A program made the position numbers and the translations under genes. A DNA stretch of 64,000 nucleotides. Source: Roseovarius indicus. GTDB lineage: Bacteria > Pseudomonadota > Alphaproteobacteria > Rhodobacterales > Rhodobacteraceae. Below the pieces are notes generated by a model that saw only the letters and a program-made list of their open reading frames with translations, made no database searches and had not been told where the DNA came from. Shown here piece by piece: positions 37,492-46,781 of this stretch (position 1 is its first letter; every line of letters starts with the position of its first letter). The stretch covers positions 4,712,001-4,776,000 of the forward strand of contig NZ_CP031598.1 of assembly GCF_008728195.1 (NCBI RefSeq), read 5' to 3'.

Positions 37492-38358
37492 TCACCCGCC
37501 GCCCTTCGACAGCTCGAGAGCACGCTGATACACTGGCCGCCGCTTCAGCCCGAGATCCGCCGCAACCATATCCGCCGCATCCCGCACCGAATGCCCCGCC
37601 AGCGCATCCGTCAGAGCCCTGTCTAAATCAACTTCACTAATTTTCTCCGAATCCCCTTGCCCCACCAGCACGACGATCTCCCCTTTCACGGTCCGCCCCG
37701 CCATCTCCTCGGCCAGCTCCGCCAGCGTTCCGCGCCGCACTTCCTCGAATTTCTTGGTCAATTCCCGGCACATCGCCGCCTGCCGCTCCGCCCCCAGCAC
37801 CTCCGCGGCATCCTTCAGCATCGCCGCCACCCGCTTCGGCGATTCGTAGAAGATCAACGTGCCGGGCATCGCGGCATACTGCCCAAGCGCGGATTTCCGC
37901 TTGGAGCCGCCCTGCGGCAGAAATCCCGCAAAGAAGAACCGGTCCGCCGGCAGGCCCGAGAGCGTCAGCGCGGTCACCGCCGCCGAGGGGCCCGGCGCGG
38001 AAATCAGGCCATGCCCGCCCTCCACCACCGCCCGAGCAAGGTCATACCCGGGGTCCGACACCATCGGCGTGCCGGCCTCGGAGGCGTAAACCACTGATTT
38101 TCCCGCCTCCAGCGCCGCCATGATCCTCGGCCGCGCCCGGTCCGCGTTGTGATCGTGATAGCTCACCAACGGCCGGTCCCCCAATGGAATCCCGTGAATA
38201 TCCATCAGCTTGCGCAGGCTGCGCGTGTCCTCCGCCGCCAGCACATCGGCCGCGCCGAGAATGTCGAGCGCACGCAACGTGATGTCGCGCGCCGCCCCGA
38301 TCGGCGTTGCAATGAGGTAAAGCCCCGGAGCCAGCTCCGGGTTGACCGGAATCACCAC
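37492..38358 (-). CDS. rsmI: 16S rRNA (cytidine(1402)-2'-O)-methyltransferase RsmI
   Basis: 288 residues of the tetrapyrrole-methylase fold. Seen are GLYLIATPIGAARDITLRAL, AAEDTRSLRKLM, SYHDHN, VYASEAGTPMVSDPGY and GPSAAVTALTLSGLP. It 2-prime-O-methylates C1402 in the decoding centre together with RsmH. The start is a GTG at 38358 (a second GTG follows directly). It is divergent from the LpoA-like gene by 85 bp. Confidence 0.95.
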   Translation of the reverse strand: MVIPVNPELAPGLYLIATPIGAARDITLRALDILGAADVLAAEDTRSLRKLMDIHGIPLGDRPLVSYHDHNADRARPRIMAALEAGKSVVYASEAGTPMVSDPGYDLARAVVEGGHGLISAPGPSAAVTALTLSGLPADRFFFAGFLPQGGSKRKSALGQYAAMPGTLIFYESPKRVAAMLKDAAEVLGAERQAAMCRELTKKFEEVRRGTLAELAEEMAGRTVKGEIVVLVGQGDSEKISEVDLDRALTDALAGHSVRDAADMVAADLGLKRRPVYQRALELSKGGG

Positions 38359-38443
38359 TGGACCCCTCCCGCATGACGTCTATGATCGGCCCGAAACCCG
38401 TACGGGACCCTGTCCCGCCGTCAGAAGGGAGCGCTTCTCGTTC

Positions 38444-39619
38444 ATGTTCGCCGTTTTCACCAAGCTTCGCAAGTTGATCCTCGGGCCCCTCGCCCTTCTC
38501 TCCATGCTGCTTCTCGCCGCATGCCAGACCGGGCCGCTCATCGGCTCCGGCCCCTCGGTCAACCCCTCGGCCCCGGTTCCGGTGGCCCTGCTCGTGCCCT
38601 ATGGCTCGGCCGACACCAATGAACAGAAACTCGCACAAGACCTCGAGAACGCCGCCCGCATGGCCGTCTCCGACCTGAACGGTGTCCAGATCGACCTGCG
38701 CGTCTACGGCACCGCCGGCAATGCCGAGAAGGCGGGCCAGGTCGCGTCCGAGGCCGTCGCCGACGGCGCCAAGATCATCATCGGGCCGCTGCATGCCGAA
38801 TCCGCCAATGCCGCGGCGCTTGCCGTCGCGGGGCGCGGGGTCAACGTGCTGGCGTTTTCCAACAACCCCACCATCGCCGGGGGCAACCTCTTCGTGCTGG
38901 GCCAGACCTTCAACACCACGGCCAACCGCCTGGTGGGCTACGCCGCCTCGCAGGGGCGTGACCGCATCATGACGGTCTATGCCAGCAACCTCGCCGGCCG
39001 CCTCGGCCGCGCCGCCATCCAGGAGGCGATCACCCTCAACGGCGCCGTCCCCGCCGGCAGCGTCAGCTACGAGTTCTCGCAACAGGGCGTGATCTCGGTC
39101 CTCCCGCAGATCAAGAACACCGCCCAGCAGAACGACGCCAACGCCATCTTCCTCACCGCCAACACCGCCGGCGCCCTGCCGCTCTTCTCGCAGATGCTGC
39201 CCGAGAACGGGCTGGGCCAGGACTCCATCCAGTATATCGGCCTCGCCCGCTGGGATACGCCCCCGCAGACGCTCGAACTGCCGGGCGTTCAGGGCGGCTG
39301 GTTCGCCCTCCCCGATCCGGGCCGCTCGGCGCAGTTCCAGAACCGCTTCCAGTCGGCCTACGGCGCCCCGCCCCACGCGCTCAGCGGGCTGGCCTATGAC
39401 GGCATCGCCGCCGTCGGCGCGCTGGTCACCGGCGGGTCCCGCAACGCCCTGTCGAAAGAGGCGCTGACCCAGCCCGCCGGCTTCCAGGGCGTGAACGGCG
39501 TCTTCCGTTTCCTGCCCAACGGGTCGAACGAGCGCGGTCTCGCCGTGGCCACGATCCAGGACAAGCAGGTCAAGGTGCTGAGCCCGGCACCCCAAGGCTT
39601 CGAAGGCGCGGGTTTCTGA
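38444..39619 (+). CDS. Penicillin-binding protein activator, LpoA-like lipoprotein
   Basis: 391 residues. Lipoprotein signal peptide ending LLLAAC, a disordered Pro/Ser stretch, then a type-1 periplasmic-binding fold (VALLVPYGSADTNEQKLAQDLENAARMAVSDL in parts, GPLHAESANAAALAVAGRGVNVLAFSNN). In gammaproteobacteria LpoA activates PBP1a from the outer membrane; the alphaproteobacterial form has only the C-terminal fold. The divergent arrangement with rsmI is conserved across proteobacteria, which supports the call. Confidence 0.88.
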   Translation: MFAVFTKLRKLILGPLALLSMLLLAACQTGPLIGSGPSVNPSAPVPVALLVPYGSADTNEQKLAQDLENAARMAVSDLNGVQIDLRVYGTAGNAEKAGQVASEAVADGAKIIIGPLHAESANAAALAVAGRGVNVLAFSNNPTIAGGNLFVLGQTFNTTANRLVGYAASQGRDRIMTVYASNLAGRLGRAAIQEAITLNGAVPAGSVSYEFSQQGVISVLPQIKNTAQQNDANAIFLTANTAGALPLFSQMLPENGLGQDSIQYIGLARWDTPPQTLELPGVQGGWFALPDPGRSAQFQNRFQSAYGAPPHALSGLAYDGIAAVGALVTGGSRNALSKEALTQPAGFQGVNGVFRFLPNGSNERGLAVATIQDKQVKVLSPAPQGFEGAGF

Positions 39620-39640
39620 TCCTGCGCTGAAAAGACCGGA

Positions 39641-42406
39641 ATGAAAGACGCAGCCCCCCCTCCGGCGGACCTGATCGGCCCGGCCGACGGCATCTTCGAC
39701 CAGGATGCCGTCACCGCCGGCATCGACACCGCCTTCGCCGCGGCCGGCACCGACACGACCGCCCAGCGCAAATGCGTCGTCGACCGGCTGCAGGAGGCGA
39801 TGGAGGCCGGGCGCGCCACCATCGCCACCGGTCTCGCCGCCGACCCCTTCGCCGCCGAAGCGGCAATCCGCTCCTACAGCTGGCTGACCGATTGCGTCGT
39901 GCGGGCCGCGCTCGACGTGGCCACACGCCACCTCCACCCGCTGCCCACCCCCACCGAATCCGAGCGCATCGCCGTCTTCGCCGTCGGCGGCTACGGCCGG
40001 GGCGAGATGGCGCCCTTCTCCGATGTCGACCTGCTGTTCCTCACGCCCTACAAGATCACCCCCTGGGCCGAGAGCGTCATCGAAAGCACCCTCTACATCC
40101 TGTGGGACCTGCGCCTGAAGGTCGGCCACTCCAGCCGCACGGTGAAGGATTGCCTGCGCCTCGGCGCCGAGGATTTCACGATCCGCACGGCGCTTCTGGA
40201 GAAACGCTTCATCTACGGCGATGCCGAGCTTGGCGAAACGCTCCGCACCCGCCTGCGCGAAGACCTCTTCAACGGCACGGAGCGCGAATTCATCGAGGCC
40301 AAGCTCGAGGAACGCGGCACCCGCCACCAGAAGCAGGGCGTGCGCTACATGGTCGAGCCCAACGTCAAGGAGGGCAAGGGCGGCCTGCGCGACCTGCAAT
40401 GCCTGTTCTGGGTGGCCAAGTATGTCCACCGGGTCGACGACGTCGCCGATCTCGTCACCCTCGGCCTCTTCGCCGAGGAAGAATTCGCCACCTTCGCCAA
40501 GGCCCACAATTTCCTCTGGGCGGTGCGCTGTCACATGCACCTGCTCACCGGGCGCGCCACCGAACAGCTCACCTTCGACCTGCAGGTCGATGTCGCGGCC
40601 CGCATGGGCTATGTCGACAGCCCCGGCCGCCGCGGGGTCGAGCATTTCATGCAGGATTACTTCCGCCACGCCACCGCGGTGGGCGAGCTGACCCGCATCT
40701 TCCTGACCAAGCTCGAAGCGGCCCACGTCAAATCCCGGCCGCTCCTGCAACGCCTCTTCAAGCGCAAGCGCAAGCTCAAGCACAACTACACCGAAGTGCA
40801 CGGCCGCCTCGCCATCGTCGACGAACAGGAATTCCTCTCCGACCGCATCAACCTCCTGCGGCTCTTCGAGGAGGGGCTGCGCACCGGCCTGCTCATCCAC
40901 CCCGACGCCATGCGCCTCGTCACGGCCAACCTGAAACTGATCGACGAAAGCTTCCGCAACGACCCCAAGGCGCGCAAGCTCTTCCTCGACCTGCTCCTGA
41001 AACACGGCAACCCCGAACGGGCGCTCCGCCGCATGAACGAGCTGGGCGTGCTCTCGGCCTACCTGCCGGAATTCGAACCGATCCGCGCGCTGATGCAGTT
41101 CAACATGTATCACAGCTACACGGTCGACGAGCATATCATCCAGTGCATCTCCCAGCTCGACAAGATCGAGCGGCACGAGCTGAAAGAGGCCCTCCCGGTC
41201 GCCTCCTCCATCCTCGCCGAAGGGGTCAACCGCCGCGTCCTCTACGTGGCCCTCCTCCTCCATGACATCGGCAAGGGCCGCGACGAGGATCACTCGATCC
41301 TCGGCGCCCAAATCGCCCGCAAGGTCGGCCCCCGCCTCGGGCTCAAGCCCAAGGAAGTCGACACCGTCGAATGGCTGGTCCGCTATCACCTGCTGATGTC
41401 GGACATGGCCCAGAAACGCGACATCGCCGACCCCCGCACCGTGCGCGATTTCGCCAAGGCGGTGCAAACCAAGGAACGGCTCGACCTGCTCTGCGTGCTC
41501 ACCGTCTGCGACATTCGCGGCGTCGGGCCGACCACCTGGAACAACTGGAAAGCCTCGCTCCTGCGCGCGCTCTACCGCCAGACCCGCCGCGCCATGGAAG
41601 GCGGCCTCGAAGAGCTCAACCGCGAACAGCGCGGCTCGGATGCCAAGCGCAACCTGCGCGACGAGCTGGCCTTCTGGGATCCGAAAGACCTCAAGACCGA
41701 AACCGCCCGCCACTACCCGCCCTACTGGCAGGGGCTGCACGTCACGGCGCACGTGGTCTTCGCCAAGCTCCTGCGCGACCTCAAGGAAGACGAGATCGCC
41801 ATCGACCTCGCCGTCGACGACGACCGCGACGCCACCCGCGCCTGCTTCGCGCTGGCCGATCACCCGGGCATCTTCTCGCGCCTCGCCGGTGCGCTGGCCC
41901 TCGTCGGCGCCAACGTGGTCGACGCGCGCACCTACACCTCCAAGGATGGCTTCGCCACCGCCGTGTTCTGGATCCAGGACGCCGAGGGCCACCCCTACGA
42001 ATCCGAACGCCTGCCGTGCCTGCGCAACATGATCCACAAGACCCTCAAGGGAGAGGTCGTCGCCCGCGACGCCATGCAGTCGCGCGACAAGATCAAGAAA
42101 CGCGAGCGCGCCTTCAAGGTCCCGACCCACATCACCTTCGACAACGAAGGCTCGGAAATCTACACCATCATCGAGGTCGACACCCGCGACCGCCCCGGCC
42201 TGCTCTACGACCTCACCCGCACGCTCGCGGCCAGCAATGTCTACATCAACTCCGCCGTCATCGCGACCTACGGCGAACAGGTGGTCGACACCTTCTACGT
42301 CAAGGACATGTTCGGCCTGAAATTCTACACCGAAAGCAAGCAGCGCGTCCTCGAACGCAAGCTGCGCGAGGCCATCGCCAAGGGCGTCGAACGCGCCACC
42401 GAATGA
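39641..42406 (+). CDS. glnD: [Protein-PII] uridylyltransferase / uridylyl-removing enzyme
   Basis: 921 residues. The nucleotidyltransferase domain has VGGYGRGEMAPFSDVDLLFL, followed by the GlnD helical domain. The HD domain for UMP removal shows LLLHDIGKGRDEDHS. Two C-terminal ACT domains (from about 730 and 840: DHPGIFSRLAGALALVGANV and RDRPGLLYDLTRTLAASNV) sense glutamine. It sets PII uridylylation and so nitrogen control. It starts 21 bp after the lipoprotein stop and ends 7 bp from the convergent transporter gene. Confidence 0.97.
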   Translation: MKDAAPPPADLIGPADGIFDQDAVTAGIDTAFAAAGTDTTAQRKCVVDRLQEAMEAGRATIATGLAADPFAAEAAIRSYSWLTDCVVRAALDVATRHLHPLPTPTESERIAVFAVGGYGRGEMAPFSDVDLLFLTPYKITPWAESVIESTLYILWDLRLKVGHSSRTVKDCLRLGAEDFTIRTALLEKRFIYGDAELGETLRTRLREDLFNGTEREFIEAKLEERGTRHQKQGVRYMVEPNVKEGKGGLRDLQCLFWVAKYVHRVDDVADLVTLGLFAEEEFATFAKAHNFLWAVRCHMHLLTGRATEQLTFDLQVDVAARMGYVDSPGRRGVEHFMQDYFRHATAVGELTRIFLTKLEAAHVKSRPLLQRLFKRKRKLKHNYTEVHGRLAIVDEQEFLSDRINLLRLFEEGLRTGLLIHPDAMRLVTANLKLIDESFRNDPKARKLFLDLLLKHGNPERALRRMNELGVLSAYLPEFEPIRALMQFNMYHSYTVDEHIIQCISQLDKIERHELKEALPVASSILAEGVNRRVLYVALLLHDIGKGRDEDHSILGAQIARKVGPRLGLKPKEVDTVEWLVRYHLLMSDMAQKRDIADPRTVRDFAKAVQTKERLDLLCVLTVCDIRGVGPTTWNNWKASLLRALYRQTRRAMEGGLEELNREQRGSDAKRNLRDELAFWDPKDLKTETARHYPPYWQGLHVTAHVVFAKLLRDLKEDEIAIDLAVDDDRDATRACFALADHPGIFSRLAGALALVGANVVDARTYTSKDGFATAVFWIQDAEGHPYESERLPCLRNMIHKTLKGEVVARDAMQSRDKIKKRERAFKVPTHITFDNEGSEIYTIIEVDTRDRPGLLYDLTRTLAASNVYINSAVIATYGEQVVDTFYVKDMFGLKFYTESKQRVLERKLREAIAKGVERATE

Positions 42407-42413
42407 CCTTCCG

Positions 42414-43994
42414 CTAGGGCGCCCCCGGGCCCGCCGTCCCGGCGGCCCGGTCGTAATGCGTGATCCGCTCCACGTGATGCGTCACCCGCTTCAGCCAGCG
42501 CATCGCATCCGTCCGGTCGAACATCTCGTTCACCGTGATCAGCCCCACATGCTCGTGCAGCAGCACCGCCCGCCGGTGCCGCTTCGACCGGTGCTTCACC
42601 AACTCCTCCACCCAATCGAGCCTGTCGGCCAGCGGCCCGGCCTGCCCGGCCTCCGCCACCCGCCTCAGCAATTCGCCCAGGTACCGCGCCGGCCGTGACA
42701 GCTCCGGATCGGCCAGCACCACCGCAATCATCGACCGCACCCCAAGCCGACTGTTCAACCGCGCGAGATGGTCCAGCTGATGCAGCAACGCCGCGTTCCG
42801 CTCCTGCGCCTCCGGCCGCTTCTCCGGAATGTTGATGCGCGAGGCGAACGCCTCGATCTCCGCCAGCGCCGGCCCCGTCTTGCCCGGCAGCGCCGCCAAC
42901 GCCCTTGTATCGCTCGGCACCGCCAGCGCCCGGCCCAGCGCTTCGAAACTCACCCCCGCGACCCGCCGGATACTGGCCTGCACCGCATCCATCGCCGCGC
43001 CCTCATCCTTCAGCAGCGCCTCGTCCAGCCCCGCGGTCAGCCCCGCATCCCCCTCCGGAATAAGCCGCTCCACGACCCCCGCGAAATGATGCGTCACCGG
43101 CAGGAAAAGCACCGTCCCGGCCAGGTTGAACGCCGTGTGAAACAGCACCAGCGCGGTCTGCGCCCCTGCCGCCCCCGCGACCCCGGCCAGCGCCCCGCCC
43201 CCGAAAATCAGCACCGGAAAGGCCAGCGCCGCCGTGCCCAGGTTGAAAAGCAGGTTCGCCACCGCCGTCTGCCGCATCGTCCGCGACCCGCCGACACTGG
43301 CCGCCAGCGCCGTGACCGTGGTGCCGATATTCGTGCCGATCACCATCGCCGCCGCCTGCTCGAAGCTGATGGCGCCGCTCCCAAGGAACACCAGCGCCAG
43401 CGCCATCGCCGCGCTCGAGCTTTGCATCACCACCGTGATCACCAGCCCGATCCCCGCCAGCTTCAGCTGTGCCCAGGCACCCCCCGACGGCAACCGCTCC
43501 GGCGTCAGCAGGTCGCCGAACGTCCCCGCCGCCTCCTGCATCATGTCGAGCCCCACGAACAACAGGCTCAACCCCGCCACGATCCGCCCGATCCGCGCCA
43601 GGTGCCCATGCGCCAGCAATGTCAGCAGGCTCGCCACGAACACGCCGGGCAACGCGATCGTGCCCAGGTGCAGCTTGAACCCCAGCAGCGTGATCATCCA
43701 CCCCGTCACCGTGGTCCCGATATTCGCCCCGTACAGCACGCCAAGCGCATGCGGAAAACTGATAAGGCCCGCGCCCACGAATCCCACCGTCATCACCGTC
43801 GTCGCGCTCGACGACTGGATCAGCGCGGTCGCCGCCGCGCCCGACACCGTGCCCCGCAACGGCGTCGTGGTGAACCGCGACAGAAACCGCCGCAGCCGCC
43901 CGCCCGCCGCATCGCGCAGCCCCTCGGTCATGACCTTCATCCCGAACAGGAACAGGCCGATACCGCCAAGAATGAGAAGGATCTGCTCCGTCAT
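42414..43994 (-). CDS. Na/Pi cotransporter family protein with PhoU-like tail
   Basis: 526 residues. About eight membrane helices with the twin family motifs ALIQSSSATTVMTVG and VVMQSSSAAMALAL and twin GANIGTTVTG / GTNIGTTVTA repeats. A cytoplasmic helical PhoU-like domain of about 190 residues follows. It is predicted to move phosphate with sodium. The start is set at the ATG at 43994 (MTEQILLIL); an upstream ATG in frame would add 15 unlikely residues. It is convergent with glnD and divergent from the Hint gene by about 200 bp. Confidence 0.9.
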   Translation of the reverse strand: MTEQILLILGGIGLFLFGMKVMTEGLRDAAGGRLRRFLSRFTTTPLRGTVSGAAATALIQSSSATTVMTVGFVGAGLISFPHALGVLYGANIGTTVTGWMITLLGFKLHLGTIALPGVFVASLLTLLAHGHLARIGRIVAGLSLLFVGLDMMQEAAGTFGDLLTPERLPSGGAWAQLKLAGIGLVITVVMQSSSAAMALALVFLGSGAISFEQAAAMVIGTNIGTTVTALAASVGGSRTMRQTAVANLLFNLGTAALAFPVLIFGGGALAGVAGAAGAQTALVLFHTAFNLAGTVLFLPVTHHFAGVVERLIPEGDAGLTAGLDEALLKDEGAAMDAVQASIRRVAGVSFEALGRALAVPSDTRALAALPGKTGPALAEIEAFASRINIPEKRPEAQERNAALLHQLDHLARLNSRLGVRSMIAVVLADPELSRPARYLGELLRRVAEAGQAGPLADRLDWVEELVKHRSKRHRRAVLLHEHVGLITVNEMFDRTDAMRWLKRVTHHVERITHYDRAAGTAGPGAP

Positions 43995-44196
43995 GGTCTC
44001 AACGCTCCTGCCCCGGATTATCGCCTGAAACCAAGGCATTGCCCAGATGCGATCGACAGGTTCACCCGGCCCCGCCCCCCACCCGCCTGCGACCAATCAG
44101 CGTCGCGGTGATCAAACCACGTCGACAAAAGCCTTACGACGCGTTAATGTGCCCAAAAAATCAGCCGTTCAGAGCTGACACAGGCAGGACAGAGCA

Positions 44197-45159
44197 GTGG
44201 GCTACAACATCAGCGAAACCACGGGTGCCACCGGCAGTGGCACGTCCGGGGTCGATACATGGACATTCGACGTGGGCCTCACCGGCGCCGACGTCACAAC
44301 CGTTTCCGGCGATTTCAACGAGGTGCCCATCGGCAGCGGCTGGAGCGAGGCCTCCCGCGGCTACGAGTTCCACGTCACGAGCGGCAGCGAATTCGGCGAT
44401 CTCGAGTACAACCCCTGGACCGGCGAGTTCGAGTTCCACGTCGACCGCGACGCGATGCTGGCCTCCGGCTCCGACCAGACCATCGTCATCTCCGTCAGCG
44501 GCCGCGACAGCTCGGGCACCGACACCGACAGCATCGTCATCAACGTGACGATCTGCGTCGCCCGCGGCACCCTGATCGACACCGAAACCGGCCCCGTCCC
44601 GGTCGAAGACCTGCAAATCGGCGACAGCGTCCGCACCCTCGACGGCCCGGCCCGGCCCGTCCGCTGGATCGGCTGCCGCCACGTCTCCCCCCGCGAACTC
44701 AGCGCCGATCCCTCGCTCCGCCCGATCCGCATCGCGGCCGACACCTTCGGCCCCGGCCAGCCCGCGCGCGACCTCACCGTCTCGCCCCAGCACCGCATCC
44801 TCGTCGACGACTGGCGCGCCGAACTCTTCTTCGGCGCGCGCCAGGTGCTCGTGCCCGCCAAGGGCCTTCTCAACGATCTCACCATCCGCACCGCGCCCGC
44901 GCCCGACGGCGTCGATTATTTCCACGTCCTCTTCGACCGCCACGAGATCATGCTGACCGAGGGCCTGCCCACCGAAAGCTTCCACCCCGGCGACTACGCC
45001 CTGCGCGAACTGGGCGACGAAACCCGCGCCGAGCTCTTCAAGCTCTTCCCCGAGCTCGTCGACGGCATCGGCGCCCCCGAAACCGCCCGCATGGTCCTGC
45101 GCCCGTGGGAAAGCGCCCTCCTGCAAGACAGCGTCCCCGCCAGAAAGGTCCCGTCATGA
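44197..45159 (+). CDS. Hint-domain protein (Hint1)
   Basis: 320 residues. Residues 1–118 are Gly/Ser/Thr/Asp-rich beta-strand-like sequence resembling cadherin/VCBS modules. The Hint domain starts at Cys120 in ICVARGTLIDTETGPVPVEDLQIGD, with the block-B-type VSPQHRILV and the C-terminal LFDRHEIMLTEGLPTESFHPGD. Hint folds come from hedgehog and inteins and can cleave the chain before the Cys. No classical signal peptide is seen, as for type I secretion cargo. The start is a GTG at 44197 behind AGGACAGA. The stop overlaps the acyltransferase ATG (ATGA). Confidence 0.87.
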   Translation: MGYNISETTGATGSGTSGVDTWTFDVGLTGADVTTVSGDFNEVPIGSGWSEASRGYEFHVTSGSEFGDLEYNPWTGEFEFHVDRDAMLASGSDQTIVISVSGRDSSGTDTDSIVINVTICVARGTLIDTETGPVPVEDLQIGDSVRTLDGPARPVRWIGCRHVSPRELSADPSLRPIRIAADTFGPGQPARDLTVSPQHRILVDDWRAELFFGARQVLVPAKGLLNDLTIRTAPAPDGVDYFHVLFDRHEIMLTEGLPTESFHPGDYALRELGDETRAELFKLFPELVDGIGAPETARMVLRPWESALLQDSVPARKVPS

Positions 45160-45674
45160 ACGCCCTCACCGACGCACGCGGCCACACCCTCCCCGATATC
45201 GAGGCCCCGTCGCCCGAGCGCCTGCGCGCCTATGGCGACATGATGTTCCTCGCCTTCCGCAGCCCCCGCCACGCGCGGATGCCGGTGGCACAGCTGCGCA
45301 CCTATCTCGAACCGCCGCTGCTGCTCGGCCAGTTCCGCCTCTTCCGCTTCGACGGCGTCGCCCGCGGCCTCTACACTTGGGGCTGGCTCGACCGCGACGC
45401 CGAACGCCGCCTCATCACCGGCGAAGACCTCCGCCCCGAAGACTGGACAAGCGGCGACCGCCTCTGGATCACCGACATCATGGCCCCCTACAAGGGCCTC
45501 ACCGCCTCCATGGTCCGCTGGATCATGCAGGACGGCCATTTCACCGACCGCGATTTCCACTTCCGCCGCGTCGACGACCAGAACCGCACCCGCCGCATCG
45601 TCCATATCGACTTCCGCCGCGATACCCTGTCAAAGGTCTGGTCCGAACAGGACTTCCTCGACCGGCCCGAATAA
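45156..45674 (+). CDS. Toxin-activating lysine-acyltransferase (HlyC/RtxC family)
   Basis: 172 residues. The segment RPEDWTSGDRLWITDIMAPY matches the HlyC signature (EDWTSGDRKWFIDWIAP). The catalytic pair is kept: His39 in RSPRHARMP and Asp107 in WITDIMAP. HlyC-type enzymes transfer a fatty acyl group from acyl-ACP to internal lysines of an RTX toxin before export. Here the gene is fused by a 4-bp overlap to a Hint-domain gene, and no pore-forming RTX toxin or type I exporter is in the window, so the substrate is unclear. Confidence 0.88.
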   Translation: MNALTDARGHTLPDIEAPSPERLRAYGDMMFLAFRSPRHARMPVAQLRTYLEPPLLLGQFRLFRFDGVARGLYTWGWLDRDAERRLITGEDLRPEDWTSGDRLWITDIMAPYKGLTASMVRWIMQDGHFTDRDFHFRRVDDQNRTRRIVHIDFRRDTLSKVWSEQDFLDRPE

Positions 45675-45700
45675 GGCGCAGCCAAAACCGCACCACGTAA

Positions 45701-45800
45701 GGTGGGTGCCAACCCACCAATGCCTGCCAACCCCGTTTTCTTCAAAGAAAACGGCCTGGAAAATTCCAATTTTCCAGGCCGGAATTTTGCAAAATTCCGG
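45701..45800. repeat. Composite palindrome cluster B between acyltransferase and Hint2 genes
   Basis: Four adjoining palindromes: GGTGGGT-GCCA-ACCCACC at 45701–45718; 45733–45754 with arms CCGTTTTCTT/AAGAAAACGG; 45753–45780 with 13-bp arms around CC; and the perfect 22-bp palindrome 45779–45800 (CCGGAATTTTG/CAAAATTCCGG). They lie in the gap between the convergent acyltransferase and Hint2 genes. Confidence 0.8.
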
Positions 45801-45834
45801 CAACCCGCGCCCGCGAGCCGCAGCACGCCCCCCA

Positions 45835-46623
45835 TCATGCCTCCACGCCCCGCGCCGCCTCCGCCGCGTTTGCCGCCAGCGGCCGCACCATCTGCCGTGC
45901 CAGCCCCTGCAACGCCTCCGGAAGGCCCGCGGCCCGGATCGTCGCGTCGGTCACCAGCAGCGTCTCCGCCCAGGCCCCGTTCGCCCTGACAAGCTCATGC
46001 CGCTCCATCAGCAGGTTAAAATACCGGGCCAACCGACAGTTCGCCCGATCCGAAACGCCCGCCAGGTGCCGCAGCTTCCGTGCCGCCAAAAGCACCCTTG
46101 GCGCCGTCGCCGGCAGGCCGATGCGGTGCCCCGGCGACACCAGCAGCTCCCGCTCCGGCACCCCGCGCGCCAGCGCATGCGGTTTCAGCCGCACCGGCTT
46201 CATCGCCTGCGGCCCCGGCCCGAAATCATGGGTCGACCGGCTGACATGCCGTAACGGCTGCCAGCCCCGGTCGAACGTCCGGATCATGTCGCCGGGTGTC
46301 AGCGTCTCGATCCGCCGCGCCCCCGTCGCCGTCTCGATCAGCGTGCCGCGCAGGAAACACACCGGCGCCATCCCGAACCGAAACCGCTCGGCCCCGAGCG
46401 TGCGGTAATCCAGCCCCGCGATCCGCGTGACGGACCCATCCGGCAAGGCGATCCGCGTGCCCCACCGCCCGTCCTCGGACAGGCATCGCCGCAACGCCGC
46501 GAAATCTTTGATCCCGGCGCAATCCACCGCGATCACGTCACGCTCCGACATGCCATGGATGATCCTGTCGCCGCCCGCGCCCACGACAAAGACAGTCGCC
46601 GCCGCGCCTTCGATATCCGCCAT
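45835..46623 (-). CDS. Hint-domain protein with RTX-C-terminal-like head (Hint2)
   Basis: 262 residues. Residues about 25–85 (DVIAVDCAGIKDFAALRRCLSEDG... LDYRTLGAERFRF) follow the pattern found at the ends of many RTX proteins (IxxxDL...GxdvvI.l.dG..itL.gvd...L.a..F.F). The Hint domain begins at Cys89 in VCFLRGTLIETATGARRIETLTPGD and contains VSPGHRIGL and LLMERHELV. It ends at residue 262. The start at 46623 has GAGGGG. It may process or display a secreted protein; the neighbour is an RTX-repeat protein on the same strand. Confidence 0.83.
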   Translation of the reverse strand: MADIEGAAATVFVVGAGGDRIIHGMSERDVIAVDCAGIKDFAALRRCLSEDGRWGTRIALPDGSVTRIAGLDYRTLGAERFRFGMAPVCFLRGTLIETATGARRIETLTPGDMIRTFDRGWQPLRHVSRSTHDFGPGPQAMKPVRLKPHALARGVPERELLVSPGHRIGLPATAPRVLLAARKLRHLAGVSDRANCRLARYFNLLMERHELVRANGAWAETLLVTDATIRAAGLPEALQGLARQMVRPLAANAAEAARGVEA

Positions 46624-46716
46624 GCCCCTCTCCGATCCGGTTCCGGGCCGCAGCATCGCCGACAGGTCTTAAGAAACCGTTCCCGACCGGCGCCACGGCC
46701 CCGGCGGCACTCCCGC

Positions 46717-46760
46717 ACCGACGTAATACCGACAAAATACCGACGTTATACCGACGTCGC
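46717..46760. promoter_or_regulatory. Four exact-period 11-bp repeats upstream of Hint2
   Basis: ACCGAC starts at 46717, 46728, 46739 and 46750, each 11 bp apart; the full units read ACCGACGTAAT, ACCGACAAAAT, ACCGACGTTAT and ACCGACGTCGC. They lie about 95–135 bp before the Hint2 ATG in the only space a Hint2 promoter could occupy. One-turn spacing suggests a protein binding side by side on one DNA face. Confidence 0.65.
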
Positions 46761-46781
46761 AAAAGCCGCAAAAAAACGGCT
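46761..46781 (-). terminator. Terminator of the RTX-repeat protein gene
   Basis: On the minus strand AGCCG-TTTTTTTG-CGGCT is followed by TTTT. It starts at the stop codon, so transcription of the RTX gene may end before Hint2. Confidence 0.55.

Noticed and set aside
38042..42130. 1362-codon open frame on the minus strand
   Set aside because: It runs antisense through glnD, the LpoA-like gene and the rsmI start, which all have clear motifs; it is a GC-rich shadow.
46717..46760. The 11-bp repeats as plasmid iterons or a CRISPR array
   Set aside because: Units are too short and unspaced for CRISPR, and there is no replication gene; promoter position fits a regulator array better.
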